DNA of 64,000 bases from Clostridia bacterium (GCA_900759015.1 CAAEUE010000002.1:62001-126000); one strand, 5' to 3'. Shown: positions 42,698 to 51,521, numbered from the stretch's first letter. Notes: generated by a model not told the origin, from the letters alone. Numbers and translations: made by a program.

Positions 42698-43396
42698 CTA
42701 AATAATATTTTCGATATTATTTTCTTCTATATATTGATCTATTATACCTTGCATTTCTTCCATATTCTCTCCACAAAAATATATTTTTTCAATCTTACCA
42801 TAATTATAGTCATATACAGAAGAATATACATACTTATCTTTCATTTTTTCTTTTAAATCACTATATACCTTTTCTGCTCTTTCTTTACTTAGATTATCTA
42901 CTTGTAATTCCACTACATTTAAGTCACCATATTCTTCTACGACTTCTCCATCAATCTCTAAATAACTACCACTTGGAAATTTGTAAGAGCTTAATATATT
43001 TTTTAATTTTTCTATCTCTGATTTTTCTACTTCAATTTCTATATCTGCTGCATATGGAATTCCATTATCATCTAAAGGCATTCCATCTCCACTTATTTCT
43101 CCTATATCATTCTCTTCCATATCGTTTTGCAATGGATTTTCAAAATATTGTTCCAAATCTGTTAAATTTAATGGCATATTTATTCTTAAATTTGCATATC
43201 CATAGGACCTAACTTCATCAATATATCTCACGCCACCAAAGTTTCCTTCATCTATACCTTCACCTAATTCTTCTATAATATTCATATTGCTTTTTATTGA
43301 ATCAAATTGAATATGATAATATAAATTTTCCAATATTACTACTATGCAAAATAAAAATATTATTAAGATTTTTTCTATTATTTTTTTCTTTTTCAT
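42698..43396 (-). CDS. Anchored extracytoplasmic protein, 232 aa, unknown
   Basis: Not recognised. A basic start KKKKIIEKI is followed by one hydrophobic segment (about 10-27), so the rest is outside the membrane. It is strongly acidic, with EENDIGEISGDGMPLDD near 95 and several Glu/Asp runs, and has two regions of predicted alpha/beta structure: EIEVEKSEIEKLKNILSSYK and VVELQVDNLSKERAEKVYSD. It has no lipobox Cys. The rather long spacing and its own terminator suggest a separate unit. Confidence 0.65.
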   Translation of the reverse strand: MKKKKIIEKILIIFLFCIVVILENLYYHIQFDSIKSNMNIIEELGEGIDEGNFGGVRYIDEVRSYGYANLRINMPLNLTDLEQYFENPLQNDMEENDIGEISGDGMPLDDNGIPYAADIEIEVEKSEIEKLKNILSSYKFPSGSYLEIDGEVVEEYGDLNVVELQVDNLSKERAEKVYSDLKEKMKDKYVYSSVYDYNYGKIEKIYFCGENMEEMQGIIDQYIEENNIENII

Positions 43397-43422
43397 AAAT
43401 TTCCCCTTTTACTATTATAATT

Positions 43423-43452
43423 AAGGCAGACTATTTTTTATTAGTCTGCCTT
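43423..43452 (-). terminator. Terminator of the 43.5 kb operon
   Basis: AAGGCAGACTA at 43423-43433 and TAGTCTGCCTT at 43442-43452, perfect 11-base stem with A/T-rich loop. Confidence 0.75.
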
Positions 43453-43485
43453 TAAAATTAGTTTTTATAAATAGTCAAATTTATA

Positions 43486-43965
43486 TTATAAAGTTCTATA
43501 ATTGTTTTTATCTGCTCTATCATCTAATTTTCTATCATATTGCTCATTTTTATAAAACCAGTCTGTTTTCTTATCTGTTGGGTGTGCTTTTCTATTTTTA
43601 TCTACTAATATATTTAAGAATGCAAATAATGCAACTGCTATACCTATTGTAGATGCAATTATTGTATCATAAGTATAAATATCTGCTACTCCATCTGACG
43701 TTGCAACAGTCATAACTGCATTAAATAATTGTGGTCCAAAATATCCTGCATACACTAATAAATAAATTATTCCAGCTATTAAATTTCTTTTATAAACAAA
43801 TACAAGTAATATTAAAACTACGAATAGTAAAACTACTTCTGTTGTAAAATCTTGTACTGGAAATCCTAAATCCTTTCCTGTTGCAGTTGTATACGCAAGT
43901 ACTACTCTAAATACCCAAAATAGCCCTGCAAAAAGCAATGATAGAATTGAACTTAATTGTTTCAT
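43486..43965 (-). CDS. Integral membrane protein, 159 aa, unknown
   Basis: Not recognised. Four hydrophobic helices (about residues 4-27, 42-60, 64-82 and 103-122), then a polar and charged tail ending KNEQYDRKLDDRADKNNYRTL. Conserved-looking features are GKDLGFPVQDFTTEV after helix 1. Twenty-one bases after a 65-residue membrane protein, with which it probably forms a small operon. A GGGGGAA ribosome site precedes the ATG. Confidence 0.65.
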   Translation of the reverse strand: MKQLSSILSLLFAGLFWVFRVVLAYTTATGKDLGFPVQDFTTEVVLLFVVLILLVFVYKRNLIAGIIYLLVYAGYFGPQLFNAVMTVATSDGVADIYTYDTIIASTIGIAVALFAFLNILVDKNRKAHPTDKKTDWFYKNEQYDRKLDDRADKNNYRTL

Positions 43966-43986
43966 TTGTAAATTCCCCCTCGTTTC

Positions 43987-44184
43987 TTATGTTAAATTAA
44001 AAAATATTATTAACATTCCTACACAAAATAAGACCATTCCAATAGTTTTTACTGCTAAAGTTCCACTGTTTTGGTCTCCAAAACTAAATCTCTCTCTTAC
44101 AATTTTTCGAGCATTATATATTAAAACAACAGCTGCTAATGATATTAATGCTCCTACAATTGATAATATAATTTTTACATCCAT
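43987..44184 (-). CDS. Small membrane protein, 65 aa
   Basis: Not recognised. Two hydrophobic helices (about residues 5-26 and 47-63) with a basic loop (NARKIVRERFSFGDQ). AAGGATG precedes the ATG. It forms a pair with the 159-residue protein gene. Confidence 0.6.
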   Translation of the reverse strand: MDVKIILSIVGALISLAAVVLIYNARKIVRERFSFGDQNSGTLAVKTIGMVLFCVGMLIIFFNLT

Positions 44185-44290
44185 TTTTTACATCCTTTTT
44201 TATATTTTTCACTATATCTTTATTTTATTTATTTTCTTTATAAAAGTCAATAAATTACTATCTAATTCTTCATATTTTGCATAAATTACC

Positions 44291-44329
44291 AAGAGCCTAC
44301 AAGATATTTAGCATATCCTGTAGGCTCTT
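44291..44329 (-). terminator. Terminator of the 44.4 kb gene
   Basis: AAGAGCCTACA at 44291-44301 pairs with TGTAGGCTCTT at 44319-44329, with inner GATAT/ATATC. T-rich sequence follows on the plus strand. Confidence 0.7.
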
Positions 44330-44349
44330 AGTATTATTTTTTGAAGTCG

Positions 44350-44967
44350 CTAGCTGATAGTTGCTGCAAATTCAAGCAGTTCAGACTCTGAAGAAAAAGC
44401 TACCAAAATTGTATTATGCAATTCTTTTTTCCTTTTTGCCTTTTCTTCCGGTCTTTTCGCTTCAGTGACTCCTACTACATCCTCACTTGCCAACTTTTCC
44501 AATGCCTGCTCGATTGTTTTTCCTCTTTTGATTTCAAACAGGATTGAAATTATATCCTGTTCAATCAGTTTAGAAATTTTCAGCTTATGAACTGCTTCCG
44601 CCACCTTTCCAAAGATGATTTTCTTCTCATATAAATCGGTAGCCTCTGCCAAAACTTCAGGAAGGATCTCTATTATGTTATCCTCACCGTTCTCAGCTTC
44701 CGGTAACTTTTGTGTCACTACCTGAAGAATTTCATCATAGGCGTCGTCCACTGAGATTGTAAACACAAAGTGTTTACACGCCCACTGAATGAGCTCATCA
44801 ATTGTCAGGCTTTTATCTTCAAGATGCTTATACACTACATCTTGCAATAATATATACCCCGGCATTCCTGTCATTCTTACGCCATACAACTGACGTAAGA
44901 TGATGCACACTGCTGAGTAGCGACTCCTTTTCTCTTTTAATTCCTTTTCATTTGTGTTTTTTGTCAT
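44350..44967 (-). CDS. Unknown 205-aa protein, weak Spo0A-C-like pattern
   Basis: Not recognised with confidence. Soluble and mainly helical. Residues 24-80 (ILRQLYGVRMTGMPGYILLQ, then DDAYDEILQVV) have a spacing like that of the Spo0A C-terminal effector domain (GV-x-GY-x-L-x-A-V, ending in a V..I repeat), but the similarity is faint. A second helical part has SKLIEQDIISILFEIKRGKT. Codon use is less AT-biased than the neighbourhood and it has its own promoter space and terminator, suggesting an acquired singleton. ATG follows AAGGGAG. Confidence 0.6.
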   Translation of the reverse strand: MTKNTNEKELKEKRSRYSAVCIILRQLYGVRMTGMPGYILLQDVVYKHLEDKSLTIDELIQWACKHFVFTISVDDAYDEILQVVTQKLPEAENGEDNIIEILPEVLAEATDLYEKKIIFGKVAEAVHKLKISKLIEQDIISILFEIKRGKTIEQALEKLASEDVVGVTEAKRPEEKAKRKKELHNTILVAFSSESELLEFAATIS

Positions 44968-45130
44968 AAATAAATATGCTCCCTTCTTTTGTGTTTCCCA
45001 TATATTGGGAATGTATAAATTTTTGGTTCCATTTTATATTTTATCATATTTACATAATATTGTAAATACAGTACTCTTCTTTTCATAGTTCATAATATAA
45101 TGCATCCTATTCTTGTCGCTATACCACAAA

Positions 45131-45162
45131 ACTAGCCCTATATCAAACTAATACGGGCTAGT
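45131..45162 (-). terminator. Terminator after recG
   Basis: ACTAGCCCTAT at 45131-45141 and ATACGGGCTAGT at 45151-45162. On the minus strand it ends in GTTTTG. Confidence 0.72.
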
Positions 45163-45171
45163 CACGCGTAG

Positions 45172-47223
45172 TTATATCTCTACTCTATTTTTAAATTTTT
45201 CTTCTATTAATAATCGTAATTCTTTATTTTTTTCTAACTCTAATTTAGGATCTTCTTCTGTTATTTTTATAGCTAATGTTTGAACTTGTTTTAGCACAGG
45301 CATATCTTCAAAAAGATTTGCAATCTTAAATTCTGGAAGACCATGTTGTCTTGTTCCAAAAAATTCTCCACTACCACGAAGTTCTAAGTCTTTTTCCGAA
45401 ATTATAAATCCATCATTTGTATCTGTCATAACCTTCATTCTTTTTCTAATAACATCTGAATTTCCTTGGTATTTTAAAATACAATAAGATTGGTATTCGC
45501 CTCTTCCAACTCTTCCTCTTAACTGATGCAATTGTGCCAATCCAAATCTTTCGGCATTTTCAACAACCATTAAACTTGCATTTGGAACATTTACACCAAC
45601 CTCAATTACAGTAGTAGAGATTAGAATATCAATATCACCATTTTTAAATCTTTCCATAATTTCGTCTTTTTCTTTATTTTTCATTTTTCCATGTAAATAT
45701 TCTACTCTGTAATCTTTAAACACTTCATTTTTATATTTTTCTGCCAAAGCTGTTACAGATTTTAAATTCATTTCTTCATTTTCTTCTACTAATGGACATA
45801 CAATATATGCTTGTCTACCTTCATCAACTTGTTTTTTTATAAAGTTGTTTACTCTTTCTTCCATTCCTTTTGTAACTGCAAACGTATCAATTTTCTTTCT
45901 GTTTGGAGGTAATTCATCAATTATAGATATATCCAAATCACCATATAAAATTAAAGCTAATGTTCTTGGAATAGGAGTTGCTGTCATAACTAATACATCT
46001 GGGTTTTGTCCCTTTTCTACTATTGTAGTACGTTGCTTTACACCAAATCTGTGTTGCTCATCTGTTACAACAAAACCTAAATTTTTAAACACTACATTTT
46101 CTTCTAATAATGCATGCGTACCTATTAATATATCTATTTCACCATTTTTTAATTTTTCTAAAATCTCTGCTTTTTTCTTTTTTGTTATACTAGAAATTAA
46201 AAGTTCACATCTAATTCCAAACTGGTCTAGTATTTCTTTAAAACTTTCCAAATGTTGACTAGCAAGAATTGCTGTTGGAGCCATAATTGCCACTTGATAT
46301 CCACATTTAACAGCTTTATATGATGCAATAATTGAAACTGCTGTTTTTCCAGAACCAACATCTCCTTGCAATAATCTATTCATGTTTTTATTGCTTTCCA
46401 TATCTTTATCTATTTCCTCTAAAACTCTTAATTGAGCTTTAGTTAATTTAAATGGAAGAACATTGATTACATCTGACATCTTGACATTTTTGTCAAACTG
46501 AATACCATTGGTATCTGCTTCATATTTGTTCTTTAAATTTAATAAAGCAAGTTGCATACCTAACAATTCTTCAAATACTAGCCTTTTTCTTGCCTTTTCA
46601 AATTCATCAAAATTCTCTGGAAAGTGTATTTTATGTATAGACTCATTTATTCCTAACAATTTATATTCATCTAAAATGTATTTTGGTAATGTTTCTGGTA
46701 ATGAGTCATTAACTAATGTAATTGCATTTTCTATTATTCCTCTTAATACATTTTGAGATAAATTATATGTTAGTGGATATATAGGTATTATTTTTCCTGT
46801 ATTTTTATTTTTTGTTTCTTCATCAAAAACAGGGGATACCATTTCAATCCTATTTTGAATTCTTTTTACCTTACCAAAAAAGTGATAAATTTCTCCAACC
46901 TTAAATTTATTCTTTAAATAGCTTTGGTTATACCAAGTAATTAAACATCTTCCTGTTTCATCCTCTACTATAAGTTTATATATAACCATTTTTCTATTTC
47001 TTATTCTTGTTTCATTCATTCTAGCAACTGGTATTGCAGCAATTAGAGCTTCTTCACCATCTACTAAATCTTCTATCTTTACAGGTTTACTTCTATCTTC
47101 ATAATCTCTTGGATAATATGTAATTAAATCTTTTAAAGTAAAAATATTTAGATTATTTAGAAGCTTTACTCTATTAGGACCAACACCTTTTATATATTGT
47201 ACTTCTTTGCTTAAATCAGCCAT
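45172..47223 (-). CDS. recG: ATP-dependent DNA helicase RecG
   Basis: Branch-migrating helicase that processes stalled forks and Holliday junctions. The 683-residue protein has the N-terminal wedge/OB-fold (YPRDYEDRSKPVKIEDL), Walker A LLQGDVGSGKTAVSI (about 287), VVTDEQHRFGVKQR (the DExH box), TATPIPRTLALILYGDLDIS, and the C-terminal VVENAERFGLAQLHQLRGRV with LRGSGEFFGTRQHG. Start follows AGGAGG. It is divergent from rpmB. Confidence 0.97.
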   Translation of the reverse strand: MADLSKEVQYIKGVGPNRVKLLNNLNIFTLKDLITYYPRDYEDRSKPVKIEDLVDGEEALIAAIPVARMNETRIRNRKMVIYKLIVEDETGRCLITWYNQSYLKNKFKVGEIYHFFGKVKRIQNRIEMVSPVFDEETKNKNTGKIIPIYPLTYNLSQNVLRGIIENAITLVNDSLPETLPKYILDEYKLLGINESIHKIHFPENFDEFEKARKRLVFEELLGMQLALLNLKNKYEADTNGIQFDKNVKMSDVINVLPFKLTKAQLRVLEEIDKDMESNKNMNRLLQGDVGSGKTAVSIIASYKAVKCGYQVAIMAPTAILASQHLESFKEILDQFGIRCELLISSITKKKKAEILEKLKNGEIDILIGTHALLEENVVFKNLGFVVTDEQHRFGVKQRTTIVEKGQNPDVLVMTATPIPRTLALILYGDLDISIIDELPPNRKKIDTFAVTKGMEERVNNFIKKQVDEGRQAYIVCPLVEENEEMNLKSVTALAEKYKNEVFKDYRVEYLHGKMKNKEKDEIMERFKNGDIDILISTTVIEVGVNVPNASLMVVENAERFGLAQLHQLRGRVGRGEYQSYCILKYQGNSDVIRKRMKVMTDTNDGFIISEKDLELRGSGEFFGTRQHGLPEFKIANLFEDMPVLKQVQTLAIKITEEDPKLELEKNKELRLLIEEKFKNRVEI

Positions 47224-47355
47224 TTTTACCTCCTAATTGAAGTATAATTTTGTATATTATATACTATTTTTTATAAAAAGTCTTGTTTTTTTTGTTATTA
47301 TATGGTAAGATTATAAACAGTCAATTTATTATCTTAATAGGAGGTGCAATAAATC

Positions 47356-47553
47356 ATGGCAAAATGTGCAATTTGTGAAAAAACATTATCTCATGGAAAC
47401 AAACTTAGCATAACACGTTCTCACGTTAGTAATAGAGCTTCAAGAACTTGGAAACCAAATTTAAGAACTGTAAAAACTATAGTAGATGGTCAACCAAAGA
47501 AAATTAAAGTATGTGCAAAATGTTTACGTTCTGGAAAAGTTAAAAGAGCTTAG
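47356..47553 (+). CDS. rpmB: 50S ribosomal protein L28
   Basis: A 65-residue zinc-type L28: CAICEKTLSHGNK at the start (Cys4, Cys7) and VCAKCLRSGKVKRA at the end (two more Cys), with THSH-like ITRSHVSNRASRTW in between. Start follows AGGAGGTG. A strong terminator at 47570 follows, so it is monocistronic. The presence of all four zinc ligands marks the C+ (zinc-binding) form rather than the zinc-independent paralogue. Confidence 0.97.
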   Translation: MAKCAICEKTLSHGNKLSITRSHVSNRASRTWKPNLRTVKTIVDGQPKKIKVCAKCLRSGKVKRA

Positions 47554-47569
47554 TTTATATACTATTTGT

Positions 47570-47596
47570 GGGTTATTATAGAATAACCCTTTTTTT
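47570..47596 (+). terminator. Terminator of rpmB
   Basis: GGGTTATT at 47570-47577, loop ATAG, AATAACCC at 47582-47589, then seven T. Confidence 0.88.
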
Positions 47597-47620
47597 CATG
47601 ATATATATTACCAATATTAA

Positions 47621-47652
47621 AAATATCGTCAGAGTAATCTGGCGATATTTTT
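47621..47652. terminator. Bidirectional terminator between rpmB and spoVM
   Basis: AAATATCGTCAGA at 47621-47633 pairs with TCTGGCGATATTT at 47638-47650. T-rich on both strands. It lies 6 bases from the spoVM-like stop. Confidence 0.7.
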
Positions 47653-47657
47653 ATGTA

Positions 47658-47732
47658 TTAATCCTTAATCCTAAATATCAATTTTACAAATCCTCTTAAA
47701 AATTTTGGAACTTTCTTTACAACAATTGTCAT
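47658..47732 (-). CDS. spoVM: SpoVM-like spore coat anchor peptide, 24 aa
   Basis: The peptide is MTIVVKKVPKFLRGFVKLI followed by FRIKD. It matches the SpoVM layout of Bacillus (26 residues, a KxPKFLxGxV core, amphipathic helix, polar end with FRKD-like residues). SpoVM senses the convex forespore surface and anchors SpoIVA. The start has an exceptionally strong AAGGAGG seven bases upstream, which argues for real translation of such a short frame. It is oriented with the small membrane protein upstream and is bounded by a terminator. Function is inferred from similarity and sporulation context. Confidence 0.82.
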   Translation of the reverse strand: MTIVVKKVPKFLRGFVKLIFRIKD

Positions 47733-47774
47733 TCCTATCTCCTCCTTTTCAATTGTTTTCTATATTTATAGTTG

Positions 47775-47924
47775 TTAATTAGAAAGCCATATTATTCCAA
47801 CTATAATAATTGCTACACCTATTACGAAAAGCCACCCAGCAAAAGGAAGTAATAAGACCAATAATATTCCAATTCCTAAACCTATTAATATTACAGCTAA
47901 AGTCTTTTTTAATATCTTACACAT
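47775..47924 (-). CDS. Small hydrophobic membrane protein, 49 aa
   Basis: The sequence begins MCKILKKTLAVILIGLGIGI, and the hydrophobic region extends to residue 46 with one break at PFAGW. It likely makes two membrane helices with a short turn, or a hairpin. AGGAGG lies upstream with slightly long spacing to ATG 47924. No known function. It lies 42 bases ahead of spoVM in the same direction, and a sporulation role is possible but unproven. CATATTAT upstream of the ribosome site looks like a SigE-type -10. Confidence 0.6.
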   Translation of the reverse strand: MCKILKKTLAVILIGLGIGILLVLLLPFAGWLFVIGVAIIIVGIIWLSN

Positions 47925-48031
47925 AAAGCATTACCTCCTTTTTTTATATAATATGAAAAAATAATTATTACTGTGATTACTTTATGTTGATAAATTATTA
48001 TGATATAATTTGTCGTAAAAGGAGGCTAATT

Positions 48032-48673
48032 ATGAGAAAAAAAGATGCTATAGAATTAGTTCAAATATTAAAAGACACATATCCTGATGCAACTTGTAGT
48101 TTAGATTTTAAAACACCATTTCAATTAGTAATTGCTGTAATGTTATCCGCACAATGCACTGATGAAAGAGTTAATTTAACTACACCTGGATTATTTAAAA
48201 AATATCCAACAATTGAAGCTTTTGCCAATTGCGATATACACGAGTTAGAAGAAATAATTCATCCTTGTGGATTTTACAAAAATAAAGCCAAAAATGCGCG
48301 TGCTTGTGCTAATAAAATTTTAAACGATTTTAATGGAATCGTTCCAAATACTATGGAAGAACTTATAACCCTACCAGGTGTTGGTAGAAAAAGTGCAAAT
48401 GTAATTCTATTAGAAGTTTTTGGTATCGCAAACGGTATTGCTGTTGATACACACGCAAAAAGAATTTCCAATAGGCTAGGTCTTTCGAATGAAAAAGAAC
48501 CAACAAAAATAGAACAAGATTTGTTAAAAATTTTCCCTAAAGAATATTTAAAAGATATTAATCATCTTTTTGTATGGCATGGTAGAAACACTTGCATGGC
48601 AAGAAAACCTAGTTGTGAAGCATGTACAATTAAACAATTCTGCAAAAAATATAAAGCAGAACACAAAGTTTAA
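48032..48673 (+). CDS. nth: Endonuclease III
   Basis: Base-excision glycosylase/AP lyase that removes oxidised pyrimidines. The 213-residue protein has the helix-hairpin-helix LPGVGRKSANVILLEVFG with the catalytic Lys in GRKSAN, the catalytic Asp in VDTHAKRISNRLGL, and the 4Fe-4S ligands in CMARKPSCEACTIKQFC (C-x6-C-x2-C-x5-C). ATG 48032 follows AAAGGAGG. The ATG at 47984 would add 16 residues not found in the family. Confidence 0.96.
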   Translation: MRKKDAIELVQILKDTYPDATCSLDFKTPFQLVIAVMLSAQCTDERVNLTTPGLFKKYPTIEAFANCDIHELEEIIHPCGFYKNKAKNARACANKILNDFNGIVPNTMEELITLPGVGRKSANVILLEVFGIANGIAVDTHAKRISNRLGLSNEKEPTKIEQDLLKIFPKEYLKDINHLFVWHGRNTCMARKPSCEACTIKQFCKKYKAEHKV

Positions 48674-48737
48674 TTTGTATTGACAAACCTAAACTCATAA
48701 TATATATTTGATTAAAATAATTTTAGGAGGTATACCA

Positions 48738-49889
48738 ATGAAGAAATTAAAAAACTTTATAATAACTTTGTTTCTAGTTATTATATTATCTATTACTACA
48801 ACATGTTTTGCAGATACAAATGAAACACAAGAAGATATAACAGCAACACCATATTCAGCAGACTCTTCTGAAAATACAACTACTGTAGTAGATGATGATT
48901 TATATTTATATGGAAATGATATTAATATGAATCAAATCGTAGATGGAAATGTTTATATTTTTGGAAAGAATGTTACTATAAATGGAGAAGTTGATGGAGA
49001 TTTATTTATTTGTGCAAGTAATGTTACTTTTGGTGAGCAATCTTACATAAATTCAAACGCTTATATAGTAGCAGATAAAATAGAATTTAATACTTCAGCA
49101 ACTTCACTATATGCTGTTTGTAATGAACTTAACATACCTGAAGGCTATGGTCCTTTTAGAGATTTATACGCAATAACTAATAAATTAACCTTATTCGGTT
49201 CTATAGGAAGAAATGCATATTTAAGCACAAATGATTTCATTATCTCTTCTGACTCGTCACAAGGTTCAATTTCTGGTAAATTAACATACTTATCAACAAG
49301 TGAATTAGAATTTCCAACTGACGCAATTAGCGGTGACATAAATTATATTAAAACTTCTAATTCATCAAATGCAGGAACTACAATTTCAAGTATAATTATA
49401 AATATAGTAAATAGTATATTTGCAGCAAGTTTAGTATATTTGCTATACAGATTCTTTTTAGAAAAAAGCTTAGAAAAAGCCTCTTCTTGTTTATCACATA
49501 AATTTGGTAAAGTATTCTTATCAGGTCTAGTTGCTTTAATTGCTATTCCTATTTTATCTATTATACTTATAACTGCACAAATAGGAGCTAGTTCTGGACT
49601 ATTATTACTAATGTTATATATATTTATGATTGGAATTTCTCCATACATTTTTGCATCAATATTAGCTAGAAGAATTTATAATAATAAAAAATTCTCTAAA
49701 ATGCCATTAGAATATTTACTTGCAATATTAATTGCAGTTGTAATAAGTGCTTTAAAAATGATACCTTTTGTAGGAATTGTAGTAACAATATTTATTTCTA
49801 TTTTAGGATTTGGAATTATTATTTATAATTTATTTTTTAATGGACATAAAAATAAAGAACTAAAAAGTGAAGAAAACGTAGCAAATTAA
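48738..49889 (+). CDS. Secreted bactofilin-like beta-helix protein with membrane domain
   Basis: The 383-residue protein begins with a signal peptide (MKKLKNFIITLFLVIILSIT, Cys/Ala cleavage region near 25-30). Residues about 60-210 form a right-handed beta-helix of bactofilin type: YGNDINMNQIVDGNVYIFGK, then NVTINGEVDGDLFICASNVT and repeats of similar length. Residues about 215-370 contain four hydrophobic helices. Canonical bactofilins are cytoplasmic and lack both features, so the domain should be outside with the membrane part at the end. ATG 48738 has AGGAGG eight bases upstream. A terminator follows. Confidence 0.75.
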   Translation: MKKLKNFIITLFLVIILSITTTCFADTNETQEDITATPYSADSSENTTTVVDDDLYLYGNDINMNQIVDGNVYIFGKNVTINGEVDGDLFICASNVTFGEQSYINSNAYIVADKIEFNTSATSLYAVCNELNIPEGYGPFRDLYAITNKLTLFGSIGRNAYLSTNDFIISSDSSQGSISGKLTYLSTSELEFPTDAISGDINYIKTSNSSNAGTTISSIIINIVNSIFAASLVYLLYRFFLEKSLEKASSCLSHKFGKVFLSGLVALIAIPILSIILITAQIGASSGLLLLMLYIFMIGISPYIFASILARRIYNNKKFSKMPLEYLLAILIAVVISALKMIPFVGIVVTIFISILGFGIIIYNLFFNGHKNKELKSEENVAN

Positions 49890-49902
49890 TTGCTACGTTT
49901 TC
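49872..49902. terminator. Terminator between the bactofilin-like gene and rpe
   Basis: GAAAACGTAGCAA at 49872-49884 and TTGCTACGTTTTC at 49890-49902 form a perfect 13-base stem, T-rich on both sides. It serves the plus-strand gene and minus-strand rpe. Confidence 0.85.
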
Positions 49903-49916
49903 TTTATTATAAATGA

Positions 49917-50576
49917 TTACTTTTTTAATTTGCTTACAGTTGATTTGTAATTTTCGGTCTTTAATATTCCATTTCCAACAACAGCTATATCCACTCCTGA
50001 CCCCTTTACTTCATCTATTGTATCAAGATTTATTCCGCCATCTGCTTCAATATATGTATCTAAATTATGCTGGTTTAAGTATTCTTTTAATATTCTAACT
50101 TTTCTTAAAGTCTCTGGTATTAAAGCTTGTCCACCCTTTCCAGGTTCTACTGTCATCACTAATACTGTATTTATATATGGTAAAAATTCATATATTTCTT
50201 TTGCTTCTGTAGTAGGTTTTATGGCAATACCAACTTTACAATTATTATCTTTTACTAGTTTTATCATTTCATGAATTTTCTCTTTATCTTTAATTGCTTC
50301 TAAATGAAACGTTATCATATTTGGTTCAATTGCACTATATAATTTTATATATGTTTCTACATCTTCTACCATTAAATGAACATCCAATGGTAATGTAGTA
50401 ATTTGCTTTAATATATTTGAATATTTATTCATTTTGTCTACAGTATTTTTTTCTACAAATTTTCCATCCATAACATCTATATGGAAATAATCTATTTTTG
50501 CTACCTCTAAATTATAAAATATTTTTGCTGCTTCATCTTCATTTACATCTAATATTGATGATGAAATTTCTACCAT
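49917..50576 (-). CDS. rpe: Ribulose-phosphate 3-epimerase
   Basis: Pentose phosphate enzyme, interconverts ribulose-5-phosphate and xylulose-5-phosphate. A 219-residue TIM barrel. It has SSSILDVNEDEAA at the start, FHIDVMDGKFVEK with a metal-binding His/Asp, PLDVHLMVEDVETYI, MTVEPGKGGQALIPETL and IEADGGINLDTI. GNGILKTENYKSTV follows. Start overlaps the rsgA stop by 7 bases. Confidence 0.97.
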   Translation of the reverse strand: MVEISSSILDVNEDEAAKIFYNLEVAKIDYFHIDVMDGKFVEKNTVDKMNKYSNILKQITTLPLDVHLMVEDVETYIKLYSAIEPNMITFHLEAIKDKEKIHEMIKLVKDNNCKVGIAIKPTTEAKEIYEFLPYINTVLVMTVEPGKGGQALIPETLRKVRILKEYLNQHNLDTYIEADGGINLDTIDEVKGSGVDIAVVGNGILKTENYKSTVSKLKK

Positions 50577-51427
50577 TTATGTTCCTCCTTATCCTTTAAA
50601 TTCTCATATATCTTTATAAAATTTTGATATCTACTTTCTGATATTTTTCCTTGTTGCAATGCATTTTTTATTCCACAATTTTCTTCTTTAATATGTCTAC
50701 ACCCTATATACTCACAATCTTTTATATATTGTTTAAATTCTTTAAAATATTCCGCTAATTTATCAGATTTAATTTCAGAAATATCAAAAGTAGAAAATCC
50801 GGGTGTATCTGCAATATATTCATTTTCTTTGATTTTGTACAAAGATATATTTGTTGTAGTATTTTTTCCTTTTTTATTTTTATTACTTATTAACCCAGAT
50901 TTAGTTAATTCTTTTCCAAAAATACTATTTAATAAAGTAGATTTTCCGACTCCTGAATTTCCAGCAAATACACTTATATTATTTTCTAAAATCTTATTTA
51001 GGCTTTCTATTCCCTCTTTTTCTTTTGCATTTGTCTCTACTATTTGATAACCGATATTTTTATAAATTTCTTTTATTTCTTCTACCTTTTTCTTGTCTAA
51101 ATCTATTTTATTAATTACAATTGCAGCCTTTATACCAACATATTCGGCATATGCTAATTGTTTATCTAACATTAATAAATCTGGCTTTGGATTTTTAGCA
51201 GATAATACACACACAATTTGAGTTATATTTGAAATTTTAGGTCTTTTAATATAATTATCCCTTTTTTCTATTTTTTCTATTATATTCTCATCCTCATTAA
51301 AATCTACTATATCTCCAACAACTATTCCTTCATCTTTTAACTTTCCTCTTGCATTACAAGTGTATATTTTTTTATTAGCTTCGATATAATATAAATTTGA
51401 AATATTACTTATTATTTTTCCTTGCAT
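50570..51427 (-). CDS. rsgA: Ribosome small subunit-dependent GTPase A
   Basis: Late 30S maturation checkpoint GTPase. The 285-residue protein has the N-terminal OB-fold, G4 NKIDLDKKK, G1 AGNSGVGKSTLLNSIFG (about 153-169), G3 DTPGFSTF and the C-terminal zinc finger CEYIGCRHIKEENC (C-x4-C-x-H-x5-C). In the order rlmN-prpC-prkC-rsgA-rpe common in Firmicutes, this pair normally follows prkC directly. Here about 2.6 kb of other genes intervenes. Confidence 0.97.
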   Translation of the reverse strand: MQGKIISNISNLYYIEANKKIYTCNARGKLKDEGIVVGDIVDFNEDENIIEKIEKRDNYIKRPKISNITQIVCVLSAKNPKPDLLMLDKQLAYAEYVGIKAAIVINKIDLDKKKVEEIKEIYKNIGYQIVETNAKEKEGIESLNKILENNISVFAGNSGVGKSTLLNSIFGKELTKSGLISNKNKKGKNTTTNISLYKIKENEYIADTPGFSTFDISEIKSDKLAEYFKEFKQYIKDCEYIGCRHIKEENCGIKNALQQGKISESRYQNFIKIYENLKDKEEHKW

Positions 51428-51499
51428 AATTCACCTTTTCATATTTTTTGTACATTATACCATAATTATTTTATTTTTAAAATATTGTTATAAATGATT

Positions 51500-51521
51500 A
51501 GAGCACAGCCTAAGCTGTGCT
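51500..51521 (-). terminator. Hairpin at the end of the 67-aa gene
   Basis: AGCACAGC, CTAA loop, GCTGTGCT at 51502-51521. It overlaps the stop codon. A weak T tail. Confidence 0.55.
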
